Assembly (NCBI GenBank): GCA_036971615.1 | Contig: JAYKKR010000018.1 | Coordinates: forward strand, 496,001-560,000 | Length of the DNA stretch: 64,000 bases | Source: Amyloporia xantha | Taxonomy: Eukaryota > Basidiomycota > Agaricomycetes > Polyporales > Adustoporiaceae | Reading direction: 5' to 3' | Shown: piece by piece, positions 23,589-36,441 of the stretch | Layout of the letters: each line of letters begins with the position of its first letter | Position numbering within the stretch: position 1 is the first letter of the stretch | Made by a program: the position numbers and the translations under genes | The notes under the pieces: generated by a model | Database searches by the model: none | Told to the model about the DNA's origin: nothing | Seen by the model: only the letters and a program-made list of their open reading frames with translations

Positions 23589-26340
23589 TTATTTCTTCGA
23601 GTTCTTGGTCCTCGAACGAGTTCCCGCACTGGGACCAGCTGCGGCACTAGAGCCAGCTCGACTGAGCAAGGCTGCACGGTATGGCTGCTTGGACTTCCTC
23701 TTTGCTAGAAGTCGAGCCGATACCGTAGAAGAAGCGTTGGAAGAGCTTTCATCCGAATCGTGGACATCCTGTTCAGGCACCTTCATGTCTGAGCCGTCAC
23801 TGGTGTCGTCCATTCGCTGTGTTCCTGTGCCCTGGGGTGGTTCGGATTCCCCCACTGGCTCTTCCAGACTTTCCAGCAGAACGTCTTGCTTAAGCTCAGT
23901 TGCCGCCCGGCGAAATGCGTTGGCGAAAGTCGCATAAAGCCCAGATGCAATTTGAGGATCAATCGCTGATAGATTCCTCTCGGCCTTTCGATAGCGGACG
24001 AAGAGTTTGTGCCTCAATTTTTCCAAAATACGAGCGGCAGGCTGCACGCTTTCATGAAGGTATTGGATTTGCTGTAGAAAAACAGGGGGACGGGACAGGG
24101 CGTCTGCTCTTTCCGCTCGGTTATAGAACAAACCTTTGGCGTAATTGTATTGTGCCGTGTAGTTGTCCATTTGTTGTTGCTTAGTCCTCCGCACTCTGGT
24201 CTTGCCGACTTGGACAACGGTCTTATTGAAAATAAAATAAGTTGCAATCCACCAAATCGATTCGAGGTCATGAAGAGGGTTGTATCGGAATTCGACATCT
24301 GTCTTTGATTCTGAGATATCAATAGGAATCGCGTTATCGGAAGGAATATGCTTGCGCTTCCAGATTTCATGGAGGGCGGGTTCCTCTGTGCTCTCGTCAT
24401 CATCTGGTTCGGTACGGAACATGTAGCACATTGCGTCTACTTCAATTGCCATGAAGTCCGAGGTTCCCTGCATTGGTGGTGGTCAGTGATGAACATGCAG
24501 AAGAAAGCTATGACATGCACAACACGGATCTCATGCCCGATTTCGTCGCCTTCTTTCCTTGCGTACTCGAGATCGGCAAGCTTTGCTACCGATTTCTCGC
24601 CTTGCTGGTACACGAGGATGTTACCAATGCTGATGTCACGATGAACCCATCCACGTTCATGCATGAGTCTCAGGGCTATACAGAAGATTATAGATAAAAC
24701 GCCTCGCTGCAAAGTAGGTCATTGCTCACCTAACGTGGCTTGTGCGAGCAGGTGTAATATATCAGCTAGCGACTTCAGGACATATATCGGCTGACAGACT
24801 TCTTTGAAAACGATTCGATAGTGAATCTTCGGATGGTAAGTCAGATATCGAACAAGCGGGCCCTTGTGTTCTTCGATGGTGCGATGGTCACGCCTTGTAG
24901 CACCCGTAAGGACTCCACTCCTTTCTTCAGATTGAAGGAGGAACTTTCTGCAGCTCAGAGGAACGCCCTTTCCCCGTGTCATGAGTGGTCGCGTATGGTC
25001 GGGTTTGGCATTGATGAGTACATTTCCGTGACATATCATTGTCAGGAAAACCTCATTCAAGGCATAATGTATGAACTCGCGCGCGTCTGGTTCAAGTTTC
25101 TTGTCCACTTCACGGAGGGTCTTCAATGATTTCAGCGTGTGGCCCTCTTGCCTTCGATCTTCGTCAATCCAGGAGTCTTTGAGGACCATAGGATCTCCGC
25201 ATTCGGCCCCCTTTTCCAGCTTTTTGACCTCCCAAACCCGAGTGCCCCTCCCTCGCAATGCATTGGCACCAATATCAGAGATAAGCTTCGTTGTGCGATA
25301 ATCAAAGATTTCTCCGTCTTCCGACATGACAGATATATCAAGGCGTGGACGGCCACTGTCGTCGCATTGTATAACTCCCTTGTCATCGGTGACGTTTTTC
25401 ATGGTAGGATCCCATCCCACTTCGTGCGGTTCGGCATACATCACTGATAGGAAAACGTGCACAAAGGTCTTGTGCTCCTAGCCAGATTTGTGAGCACACT
25501 TCAATATTGCATAATATCTGACAACTTACCTTCATCCAGTCAAATGCCTCGCTGACAAGCAACTCCGCACGGCTGCAGTACCACAGTCGCATCTTTGTGT
25601 CTTCGATCGTCACACCGAAAGTGAAACGCCTCCGGGGATCCTCACGCATGCATTGATGCATACCCCATATTACTTCACGTACGTCCTGTATGAAGTGTCA
25701 GAGACGCGACAACGGCATCGAGTCGCTAAAACGAAGCACTTACATCAGCTGCATTCCTAGCGTTGTCTTTCTTCTTGAATTCGGCGACGACAGCAATGTC
25801 CATCCAAAGGAGCTCCTTGCTATCGCCCATCACAAACCCTCCATCCGGCCAACTACCTGTATCTCGCATCTTTGCCTCCGGCGTAGTATCTGGGTTTGTT
25901 TTGAAGTTCAGGGTGGGTTTTCTATTTTTCATCCCACTCATCCTCGAGATTGCTTTCCCCAATTCAGTGAGCGGCTCGAAGGTGACGCCTTCTCTGGCTG
26001 TGGAATCCTTGGTGTCACATATGAATCTCTTCCAGCGGCCATCAGCAATTTCGGCTTCCTTGCCCTTTCCAAGTCTTGAAACGGTGTTTTTCAAATTGAG
26101 TCCTTTGTGTAGCCTCGGGAGGAGATGATCAAGGAAGAATTTGACTGGGAGTTCAGGGATAGACTTCCCCAGATCTTGAATAAAAGTCTGGCAATCGGTC
26201 TCGAGGTCCGAAAAGAGATACGAGTCAGTTGATGTCAGTTTGTGGACGGCGGGCATTTCACTAAGCTTCAGCTGCTTGTTGATGAGAGGAGTAATGGCGT
26301 ACCCATGATGAGCAGGATTCTGAAATAGTGGTTCCAGCAC
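23589..26340 (-). CDS. FunK1 fungal-type protein kinase, copy B
   Basis: Five exons (26340-25744, 25685-25530, 25477-24730, 24675-24521, 24467-23589) give 844 residues. Exons 2 and 4 are the same length as in copy D (156 and 155 bp). Landmarks: SIPELPVKFFLDHLLPRL, REDPRRRFTFGVTIEDTKMR, GRGTRVWEVKKL, MVLKDSW, catalytic loop HRDISIGN (H512, D514, N519), ADLEYAR in place of DFG (D535), then GTSDFMAIEVDAM, FRYNPLHDLESIWW and a Ser/Lys-rich tail ending in basic residues. All canonical kinase residues of this family that I can check are present, so the gene looks intact. The first 30 residues read through a possible GTACGC...GAAG intron without a stop, so the exact N-terminus is uncertain. Confidence 0.87.
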
Positions 26341-27020
26341 CCATTTTATAGCAGCAGGAACAATGCAAAAGTTTGTGGCTTGTACTTCTCTGGCTCAGTG
26401 TGGCTTGTAGCTCGGTGGCCCGCTGTGACTGATGGAGACTGGTCCGGATCGAATAAATATTGAATCGTTAGAGACACAAAATGGATTAAACACCACACCG
26501 GAGTAATGTAGTTTGCTAGTTTAAGTCGCCTCAGCATTACTCAATCAGCCGTCGAGTAGAGGCTAGAATTTTGTAAGAATTCCTGGACTCTTGCACTTCA
26601 CAAACAACATGGGATCAGACGCGTCGACCACGTGCATTTACACAACTTCAAGGATACGCGATCATGTGATAGACACGTCCTCGACTGTGGCCACTTCCGA
26701 CGACAAGCGCAGTGTCCTACTATCACATAGTACTTTTGACTTGATATTCCATCCATGGGTGACACCAGATAAGCTCCCTTGCATTAATACTAAATACACC
26801 TCTGACAACGAGGATTAGAGCCACATTTTGTCGTCATGACTCAGCTTCAAGCCGCTGCGGGTGAGTGATTTCTACGCACTTCGAGCTGAACTTTAGTGAT
26901 ACGACCCCGAATTCTGACTACGATACGTTTAAGTAGGCCGCTAGCCACGCAGCACTAAGAAAGCCACAGAATATCAGCCACGCAATTCGCATTCCCAGCT
27001 TTGTGTGAAATGCGCGTGAT
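26341..27020. other. Intergenic between FunK1 B and a FunK1 relic
   Basis: This is a divergent spacer between copy B (minus) and the plus-strand relic starting near 27021. It holds the composite motif at 26618-26635. No gene is seen. Confidence 0.5.
26618..26635 (-). promoter_or_regulatory. E-box/MCB composite motif, FunK1 B
   Basis: In the direction of copy B this reads GCACGTGGTCGACGCGTC: CACGTG, four bases, then ACGCGT (the core of the MluI cell-cycle box). It is about 280 bp upstream of the start at 26340. Because the spacer is divergent it could once have served the relic as well. Confidence 0.6.
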
Positions 27021-27395
27021 ATCAATGAGTTCCAGATACCAGTCATCATGGGTACGCTACAAGCTTTTAGCTCTCACATTTCAGAAACGCGGGACTTCAA
27101 AAGCCGTCCTGGCGGATACTTCGAGTTGCAGGACAGATGACCGTTGGCCCGACGTCGCTCTGTGCCCAGGATGCAGAACGTTGGATTATGATGAGAACAG
27201 AAATGATGTAAGCTTGTCCTTCTTGCAGCGAGCAAAATAGGCTGCGCTACTTACGTATCACACAGGGTGTAGGGAATGTAGTTTGGGGTACGCATCACTG
27301 GCTACCTGGGAAGATCCTCGACGACATTTTACCTTCAAATGACGATAGGGAACACGAGAATCAGAGTTTGATTCTGCAGGCTAATCATGTCCAGA
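27021..27395 (+). pseudogene. Truncated FunK1 kinase relic
   Basis: The text reproduces copy A with large losses. It starts with ATG AGT TCC...CAGTCATCATGG at 27025, as in copy A exon 1. A jump then leads to the RPGGYF segment (about 27100; copy A has RPDGYF), next to DVALCPG-like and ENRND codons. The following intron (GTAAGCTT...TATCACACAG) is still recognisable, followed by TTTGGGGTACGCATCACTGG...GAAGATCCTCGACGACATTTTACC, the decayed counterpart of VMWGIHHCLREDPRRRFT. About 500 bp between the start and RPGGYF are missing, and the reading frame is broken. The whole kinase core is gone. It ends just before the stop of the sedolisin gene at 27426. Confidence 0.75.
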
Positions 27396-27425
27396 TTATT
27401 CTCAACGTTACATCTACTAGCTAGA

Positions 27426-29935
27426 TCAGGGCAATGCCAACCAAAGTCCAATCAACTTTGCAAAGTTGGGTGTCCCGACTCCAGTCACCGGATCCCAACC
27501 AGGCTCAGCCGAAAATCCAACAGTGCCGCATCCAGGATTCGTTCCAGTCGTGATATCGTTGAATGCTTCCATAAAGAGAGGCGTGTAGATCTATGATACC
27601 AACATGAGGCGAGAGTGCACGCAGCGACAGGCGACGAATACGCACGGTAGGATTGATGAACCCGATGGGGCCCTTGCCGATGGCCAAACGTGCGTCGTTA
27701 ATCGCAGAGAATATTGCGGCAGAGACTGGGGAAGAGCACGATGTGCCGTACACGAGATAGTACTCGCCCTGGATTGCTACCAAATAATTCACCCTATTCA
27801 CAGAGATTTAGCGATCATCACCACAGATGCGTTCGAGATGACGAACCCGTTGGCAGATATATCAGGATATGCGCGCGACGTGCCAGATGCATTGTATATG
27901 GAAGACGAATACGGAGGCGGGTAAGTGGTCAAATAATGCTCAACCGCAGCCTTTTGATATTCGGGTATGGCGAATACGTTTGAGAATCCACCACCAGAGT
28001 AGATCACCTGGTCGGAAGCGCTCTCGGGCTCATACACCTAACGAAGATCACCAAAGCGTAAGGTTTCGAACATTTCAGACCTGTGGCACAATTGCACGTA
28101 CCGACGCTCCGGGATTGACTTGCGTCGCGCCAACGCTGGTGATGTAAGGGCACGCTGCAGGGAAACCAGGGACGAAAATCGTGCCGCCGTATTCTTCCTC
28201 TCCGTCGGCTGTCAGACAAGCGCCGCCATCTCCTGCAACACCGTCATCCCCAGAAGAGTACAGAATTGTCGTTCCCATGAGGCCAAGCTGGAAACGGTAG
28301 TGTCAGTGTCATATAAGTTGAAATAAGTCACAACTAGCATGGATAGACAGACCTTGGCATACTCGGCACATTGTCTCTCCTCGTACGCCGGGGTCAGATC
28401 AGGTTCATCATAGCCATACGAAGTAGACATGATGTAGGCTGGGGTAATGGTCCCACAATCTTCCGGGCCTAAGACATGAACAGAAAGGTAGAAGGTGTTT
28501 CAATGGGTCAATCGGGGGCAAGCGCAAAGCAAGATGCGAACCTTCGTAGCCACCGCCATACGGGTCCGGGTAGATTGAATCATACTCGGGGTTGTCTCCG
28601 CCCTCGAACGTGCAGTACGAGGCGTCAAGAGCGTCCAATAAGTTGTTAAAGGAAGCGCCTGAACGGATTGCAGGTATATCAGCTCTGATAATTACGCAAA
28701 TAGTTGCTGGCGCACCTTCAACCATATCTCCAGCTTGATAAAGGGTGACAGGCTGTGTCGGACCTACCAGTGTCATCGAGTACTGCAAATCTAAGTTTGA
28801 CTCGCCGTTGTAGTCGAAGCCTCCATATTCGCTTTGGACATAGCCTGCAGAAACAGTCTCGCTCAGACTACTCTCTCAAACTGCCGGAAACGCTGAGGGC
28901 CGCTCACCGCCGTCTATGCCATCCAAGATTGGCCTGTCACCAACCTGGCTAGGGGAGAAATTGCTGAAGAATATGTCAAGATCGCTCGGTACGTATGCTT
29001 GTGGTGTGTACTCGACTAAACAAGGCTCTGTGAGATCGTGCACTCACATAACGAGATGGAATACTTTTTACCGATCGCAATAGAATTCTTCTCAGTCGCA
29101 ACAGGAATATACTCGAAGCTATACAGGGCACGAAGGCAGTCCGGGACAATCTGGCTATTGCAGTCCGCAAGCTCGCTATACAGATTCTGAGGAGATACCA
29201 TGTTCAGCTTGACAATTCACAACTAAGGAAACTTGGCTGCTTGCATACCTCGACCACACCAGCAGTCTTGGGAAAGCTCGAGCCAAAACCAGGCTGACCC
29301 ACAGCATGGGCTGTGGAATCGCTCGTAGAGCCACTCCTCCTTTCGACCTTCTCCAGCTGAGGCTTGGATGCTTTCGGCTTCACGTCGAAGTGCAGCGTAG
29401 GCGTCACAATCTCCACGTGCTTCGCGACGTGCTCGGGCAGATGGTACTTTTCGTGGCACGCGACGTGCTCTTTCCCCTCTTCCTCCCCAAACTGGTAGAC
29501 ATAGTACTCCGTGCCCAGCAGCCGCTCAGCCTCCTCGACCGTCACGTCTGCCTTCACCCACCCAGCGCCCGGGCTCAGCCTCACACGACCAGGCTCGATG
29601 CCATTGTCGACGAACCACGTGCGCACGGTGTCGACGGACTCTTTCGTGGGTCGGAAGGTCGCTGCGACCTTCGCCGGGGTCCAATGCTTCCCGTAGTTGG
29701 GCGATTCGGGGTGCGACACATCCATGATGTACGTCTCGATGTTTTCGAGATTGGGTTGCGCGAGACCGACACGCAAAGGAAGGACCATGTTGGGCTCGGC
29801 TCGTCGGATGGGAGCCCACCCACGGGGAATGACAGTCCGGGATTCATGCACGACATGGGGAGAGAATGTCGAGGGAGCGGCCACCGCGGAAAGGATCAGG
29901 GCAAATGGAACAAGTAGACGAGTGGTGAGCAGCAT
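27426..29935 (-). CDS. Secreted sedolisin (peptidase family S53, tripeptidyl-peptidase type), copy 1
   Basis: Ten exons: 29935-29249, 29207-29072, 29015-28908, 28844-28716, 28658-28542, 28468-28353, 28287-28102, 28037-27847, 27793-27646, 27590-27426. They give 660 residues. A signal peptide ([20 protein letters not shown]) is followed by the S53 pro-domain ([42 protein letters not shown]). The mature enzyme carries the family's catalytic Glu and Asp in GESNLD (E325, D329), the oxyanion Asp in YSSGDDG (D445) and the nucleophile Ser in YGTSCSSP (S575). Family role: secreted acid peptidase releasing tripeptides from protein substrates, active after loss of the pro-domain. The start was taken at 29935 because the signal peptide begins there; an in-frame ATG at 29965 would add ten residues before it. 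Flanked by FunK1 genes. Confidence 0.93.
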
Positions 29936-29989
29936 CCTGGAGAAGAGGACGGGCCTGAACCACAAGCGACATCGTACACGTATCCCGCG

Positions 29990-29995
29990 TTATAA
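29990..29995 (-). promoter_or_regulatory. TATA-like box of sedolisin copy 1
   Basis: TTATAA lies about 55 bp upstream of the start codon at 29935, in the right orientation and at a plausible distance for a short leader. Confidence 0.35.
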
Positions 29996-30439
29996 GCCAG
30001 ACGATGCGGGTATCGCTCCCAGGAGGCCATGATGTACCGCAGCCAAGGATGTGCGCGCTTCCGTATTACGAGCGAGCGTTGAAATGTGGGCCTGAAAGAA
30101 CACGGTTTTGTCTTGGAACCACATGGGAGCAAGGGCATATCTTCGATAATTGCAGAAAAGTATTGCCGGTACAAAGGATGCCCGCCGCATCTTCGCCGTT
30201 CATCATGTAACGCGGGCTAAATCGACTGATCATCTTGCCTTTTGGGGAACAAGAGCACGCTCAATTTCTGCCAGTGCCAGCCTCTAGAGCGATATGAAGA
30301 TCAGTCGGTCAGAAGACTCGTCGCGAACTCGGACAGTGCACTCACTGTCAGCTTGGTATGCGGAGACGGTCAGAGCCTAGGACTTCCGGCGGTATCTCTG
30401 AAGCTACGGCCCAGAGTGAGCAGGGTATTTTTGGCAGCT

Positions 30440-30747
30440 CCACAGTGAACGCCGGCGCTGGTTAGGGTCACCCAGTTGGCGGGTTGAATCACACTTTCAC
30501 CCTGTAACTGGGTTAAACTCAGGCGGGTTAATTTGGAGTGACTTTTACCCTCGTCATTCAACCCCGCTTCAGGGCTGTTTTCACTGCAAATGAAGATTTT
30601 GCATGGTGAAAGCGGACATTTTTCGTGTTATTTTCACCATGTACACGGGGGGTTAGGACAACCCGATATTAGCTAAAATAACCATGTAGATGGGCGAAAA
30701 TTACCCATATCTAAGGGTTGATTTCACCAGATTTCGTCCCCACAGTG
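30440..30747. repeat. Possible small non-autonomous element
   Basis: The 8-mer CCACAGTG occurs at 30440-30447 and again at 30740-30747. It brackets 292 bp enriched in GGGTTA/GGGTTGA/CACCC words (for example GGTTAGGGTCACCC at the left and GGGTTGATTTCACC at the right). An 8-bp direct repeat would suit a hAT-type target duplication, but I cannot find clear terminal inverted repeats, so the call is weak. Confidence 0.25.
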
Positions 30748-33357
30748 CTCCGTTCACACAACGAGACAGGTGTGGTTCTATCCACTCACGGGCATGTCAG
30801 GTGAATGGTACATCACTGATTTCAGGCCATCATTTACCTCCGAGACAATAGAATCCGAAATTCATCACTAATATAGCAAGTTGTTTGTAGAGTTGACGAG
30901 AGGGGAGTTGCACGAGGATACTCTGTGTCGTGGATTTACGCGGGCAGGTCGCTGCAATGCCTGTCACGGTCCGGCCAAGCTGCGTCGTGTCACATTGTGA
31001 TCGATGTGACCGAGGAAAGATCTGATCGAAGCCAATGTTTATCTTATCACGTGCCTTTCGCAAATTCGCCTTTAGTGGCACCAGTAAGTACCAGTCGCCC
31101 TCTCTCCGGAGTCCCGAAGGCGGGTTGGATGATATTCGTGTTCGAGACCGTACTATGAACTTCAATGAACTTACGCCTCATGCTACTATTGTGCAAGCAG
31201 TCCTCGAGGAAGCAAGGTCAAGGTTGGTCTGGTTTATTCATCACAGCATTTCAAGCATCGCTATACCGACAAGTCTGAGATCATCAGCTCAGCCAGCCTA
31301 GATTTTGGTCTCCTTGTGAGTAATCATATTAACAGATCCCTCATAGATGGTGCAGTAGAACGCCACACGTCATTTATCTAACATCCCAGCTTGTGTGGTG
31401 GCTCCTTCAGTCTGTCTCCAGATGCATGCTCGCACGACAAGTTTCAACCCGTCTTTCTGGCCTCGATAGCTTTCAAAGCATAACTATCTGCTCTTGTCTA
31501 GTTTATCGCAGTCAGATTCTCTCAATGGCATGGGGTGTCAAGTGACTGCGCATATTTCAGATCGGTGTACTTCAGGTCAGGCAACATGAGCTCTTCGAAT
31601 CAGTCTCTGATGAAGATGAACTTATTCCATTTTCTGATGTCAGTTGTCATCAGCCTATGACTTCAATATCGACTTCCGGACTGTGCAGGCTATACGTCGG
31701 GCACCTACACCCTCGTTTATGCTGGAGAATTTTGTCGCGTAGGTTCGTCGCTTCACCTGTTCTGAATCTTCTTTGGTCCCAGTGTCACTGCCTACTTGAC
31801 GCATCAAATCAAGACCGGAATGCGGGAATATACGTGCACATCTAAGCGATATGTTTGACTTGCGGAATTCGGGAGACGATGGTCCATTGTGTCCAGTCTT
31901 TCGGAGCCTACTCACAGTTGTACATTACGGGCCCGCCAATCGTCATCTCGTCCTGCATACCTCGTGTTCCGGGCTATGTGCAGTCGAGTGACTCTGACGC
32001 GATCGGAGCTCTCATAGCATGCCGACTCTGGATATGAGCTCGACATCCCCCGTCTCAGCTGTCGGAATCCTACACGTCACATACGTTGACTTTGACTCGC
32101 AAGACCGAAACTCGTGTATTAATCCCTGTGATGTCTCCCCACTCTCGCTCTAGCTGTCCGGTGTGCCGCGGCTGTCTGACTTGTACTTACTCGCCATTTT
32201 CCAGGCGACGTAAACCCTATGATATCACCTAAGTGCTACTCACTGCTACAGGTAAGGGACTGCGACCTGTCAGTGGAGTGGAGATTTGTTGCTCGAATGG
32301 AGATCCAGAGAGACTGAAGGCAAGTAGTCGCACTTATCGAACAGTCGACTAGGAATATGTATCATCTCGCGCGAGGGTCGCCATACGCTCTAAATGCGTC
32401 ACCCGCGGAAGGTCTCAATCGGATTACTGCTTAAGAGGAGTTCCAGCACCCCGCCCAACGAGCTGGATTTTACCTACAACGATATTGGAAGATCGTATTG
32501 TGAGAGAGTCGTTGCAGTTTGCACTCTCTATTGGGCGAGCTGATGTCGCTCTTCATGCAAGGAACGTCAGTACTGGTCCATCGAATGGTCCATCGAATTG
32601 CCCAGCATAATTGATTTCTGGAAGTCGGATGTTGTATAAATGGATCGACAAGGATCAGACGGGAAGAAAAGAAGTTGCAAATCCATACATGAGCGACGGA
32701 CAAACCAAGGAAGTCAGAGACGTCACCACGTAGAGCAAGGTTCGTCCAGCAATTCAATGAATAAGAAGTGTCGTCGTATCGCCGAGAGAAGATACGACTA
32801 GGGCATCAGAGGGGCGTAGAGATAGAACAGCCCCCTTGATGTCAGGCGTAGAAGAATCGCACGCTATAAAGCCCGTGTGCAGTCGAGCATTATTTAGACC
32901 GCTCCCCGGCTATGCCTGATAGAGTAGCATCAAGTGTCCAGATACTTTAAACAATGAGTCGACTTCGACTGGTACAGTTACTTGAGTCTGATCGTAGACC
33001 ATCATGTGTGGGCATGCGACGCTTCAAAATTGTTCATAACGCGACATCGCTTTTTCCATCTTCATTGCCTATTGAATAGATGTCGATCTGATGTATTAAC
33101 GGTAAGTAGATCGACGAGTAAAACCCTGTCGAAGTGATACATACTAGTATTTGCATCTATTTCGTGGTCTTGATACACCACTCGATTGCACCCTCTGAGC
33201 AGGGCGGGCACCTGGTGCTGTTGCGAAGCTCTAGACTTTCATCATGCACAGTGAGGGAAGGGCAGTAAGTATATGCACCGAGCTCTATACAAACTTGAAA
33301 GCAGCGACCGAACCAATATTTGAACGCGCGTCGCGAAATGTGGCATTGCGATGGAAG

Positions 33358-33375
33358 GCACGTGACGGACGCGTC
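33358..33375 (+). promoter_or_regulatory. E-box/MCB composite motif, FunK1 C
   Basis: GCACGTGACGGACGCGTC lies upstream of FunK1 C in the direction of transcription, about 260 bp before the TATAAA at 33633. It has the same E-box, three variable bases, GAC and ACGCGT core as copies B and D. Confidence 0.6.
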
Positions 33376-33638
33376 TGCCATGTCGCGCGCCTCAGCGACT
33401 TGTAATATTCTCTTCAACCACATTGTATCCCAAATTTCAGGACCATATGCAAGTCCTTAGTTCTTTCAGAGTTTATTTCTCATAGTGCAGTACCTCAAGT
33501 GTAGTGTCCATTCCGCGGAGACTCCATCGTTCTATTTTTTTAATACTTATATGGTCGGGGTTACAATTTTTCATCTCACACTCCCAACACACTCCGGCCG
33601 CAGGCCACGACGAGCCACACTATCCTTGTCTCTATAAA

Positions 33639-36441
33639 ATGGACAAAATGGGTGCGATGGTTGCTAGCTCGGTAGCTTCCTCATCAATGGTACGCCACCC
33701 TCAACTACCCCGATTATCCATCACAAGCTGAAGCTTGACGAAACGCCTTCTGTTCACAAACAGACCTCTATTCTCCCGTATCTTTACGGAGGTGCTCAAA
33801 ATGGGCGCAAAGCTCTGATCCAGGACCTTGGTGACTCTATCCCTGAACTTCCGGTTCAATTCTTCCTTGATCATCTTCTTCCCGGACTACGCCAAGGGCT
33901 CGATGTGGACGCAACAGTCAAAAGACTCAAACGAAATACCCGAGCCGGAATTGTGAAAGATCGCTGGAAGGCATTCAAATGCGAACCTCGAGGGTCCCCG
34001 TTGTCAGAGAATGCCACGTTCCAGCCGCTCACGCAGTTGGGAGCGGCGATCGCTAGTGCAAGTGGATTAGGGAAAGTTAAACCTTCACTTAAATTCCAAA
34101 CCAATCCAAACAGTACATCGAAGTCTAGCATGAGAGACGCAAAAAGTCGACCAGATGGATATTTTATTGTAAGCGGCAGTTCTCCCAAAGAAGTCCGCTG
34201 GATGGATATCGCCCTCGTCGCCGAGTTCAAGAAACGGAACATTGACAGGGACGTGGATGATGTGAGAATCTAAGTTATTTAACATGATCGCTTGGCGTCT
34301 CACAGTACGTTCAGGATATCCGAAATATGATATGGAGTATGCAACAATGCATGCGTGAGGATCCGCGCAGGCGGTTCATCTTCGGCATAACAATTGAGAA
34401 TACGGACATGAGGCTCTGGTACTGCAGTCGCGCCGAGTTGCTCGTCAGCGAGAAAATTAAGTGGATGGAGGTAAGTCATCAAGTTCTGCACGACTGTGGA
34501 CCTTCTCATGTGAATAATAGGAACTTACGACCGTTGTGCATGTCTTCCTCTCAATCATGTACGCCCAACGACACGAAGTAGGATGGGATCCCAGTGTCAG
34601 ATACGTTACAGACGACAAGGGAGTCATTCAATATGACAGCACTGGACGGCCGCGGTTCGATATATCTGTCTGGTCGGCGAACGGAGAAACCGCCGATTAT
34701 CGCACAACAAGGCTGATCTCTGATGCTGGTGCCAATGCACTGCGTGGGAGGGGCACTCGTGTTTGGGAGGTCAAAGAGCTGGTGAATGGCGAGGAAATTG
34801 GAGAGCCTGCCGTCCTGAAAGAGGCGTGGATTGACGACGATCAAAATAAGGAAGGCAACATCCTTGACAGCATCCGGAATGATATGGATATGGTCGAGCG
34901 AGAGATTTTCGGGCATCTTTTTCTGACAGTCTTGCGTCATGGAGATGTTTTAGTGCATGGCAAACCTGATCATACTCGAAATCTCATGACTCGAGGGAAA
35001 GACGTTTCTCCTGCCTGCACTAGGTTCCGACTTCAAGTCGAAGAGGACGTTCTCCTCGAGCACGCTGCTACTGCCCCAAATCAAGGTAGGGCATCACGAA
35101 CAGGCCCAGGCGCTGCAGAAGCGCATAAGAGAAAGCTACTCGACAAACTTACGACTTATCATTCGAAGGTTCATTACCGCATCATTTTCAAGGAAGTTTG
35201 CGAGCCTATCTATACTCTAAAGTCCTTAGGAGACATCTTTAAAGTTCTCCGTCGCATAACGCTGGGTATGACAATGAAATTGTGTTATTTTCAGGCTCTT
35301 CATTCACTCATACATCTCTCATAGCTTTGCAACTCATGCATGAACAGGGATGGGTTCACCGCGACATCAGCACTGGGAACATCCTCGTCTATCGGCAGAA
35401 CGGCAAGTTATCAGCCAAACTAGCCGACTTGGAGTATGCGCGAAAACTGAATGTACAAAATACTCACGAGATTCGTATTGTGCGTACCTTAATTGACTCC
35501 GCCAGACGTGCAGCCCATAATCCATACTGAATTGACGCAACAGGGGACTTCAAACTTTATGGCAGTCGAAGTAGACTTATTGCGATATCTTTTTCGTCCT
35601 AAACGGCTTGGAGAGATGCCGGAGGATGATGCCGACCCTCTCGAAAAATTGGACCAAATTGCACAGGACGAAAAAGCCAGCCTTCCCAACCGTTCAATTT
35701 CCGCTAAAGCTTTAAAGCGGCCTATGGAAGAAGATCACATTTCGATACAACCCTCTCCACGATCTGGAGTCAATATGGTGGGTTGCCACCTATTTCATCC
35801 TTAACAGATCGGTCGTCAGTGTCAACGGGGCTGTGGTATCGAGGAGCAATACACATCCGTCTGATGAAGAGGAGCAACAAATCTACGCCACACAGTTGTT
35901 CTACGACCAAGCCATCAGGCTCGTAGTCATGTCTGCAGAAGGCTACTTCGAGCAGCATATCGGCTGCCTTCATGAATCCGTGAGGCCGTTCGCTTATAGT
36001 CTTGAATCGGCGAGGAGACAACTCGTGGCACAATATCTAAATGCCGAAAAACACCCAAATTCCATTAATGAAGATGTTGCCCAGGGGCTTTATACCGCTT
36101 TCGACAATATGTTTAGCCAAGCCTTGACACAAGATATCATGCTCAATCACTTCAAACAGAACGTGGCGACGGTCGACGTGGAAGTGGTGGACAGCGATAC
36201 TAAGAGCAGTCTGCCTGCGCTATCCGGACAGTTGCTTCGCAAAGGAAAGCGGAGAATGGAAGATCCAGCCCTAGACGAGGGAGCAATTGACGAAGGCGCT
36301 GATACCCCTGCAGGACCTTCTGCTCAAGCATCTTCACGCCCACTTTCCAGGAAACGGTCAAAACTTGTTCACCCGATGGAGGCAAGGACTGCGGGACCTG
36401 TTACGAGGTCGCGTTCAAAGGCGACAAAACCGAGAAGATGA
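33639..36441 (+). pseudogene. FunK1 fungal-type protein kinase, copy C, apparent frameshift in last exon
   Basis: Readable exons: about 33725-34261, 34306-34470, 34521-35265, 35325-35479 and 35544 onward to 36441. Landmarks match the paralogues: SIPELPVQFFLDHLLPGLRQG, REDPRRRFIFGITIENTDMR, GRGTRVWEVKEL, AVLKEAW, HRDISTGN and ADLEYAR. The last exon opens correctly (GTSNFMAVEVDLL) but in that frame stops at 35802-35804. The conserved FRYNPLHDLESIWWVA continues one frame over from 35740 to the stop at 36441. The downstream frame is closed by TAA at 35713-35715, so a single indel would have to lie at 35716-35739. I found no GT-AG pair that repairs it. The kinase core itself is intact. The N-terminus is uncertain: ATGs at 33639, 33657 and 33687 are all possible, and TATAAA at 33633 argues against the first. 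Confidence 0.7.

Larger units (their letters stand above)
29996..33638. other. Gene-poor 3.6 kb region
   Basis: No supported gene. This holds the promoters of sedolisin 1 (left end) and FunK1 C (right end) and a possible small non-autonomous element at 30440-30747. Short reading frames here are AT/GC-balanced and lack domain-like content. Confidence 0.45.
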
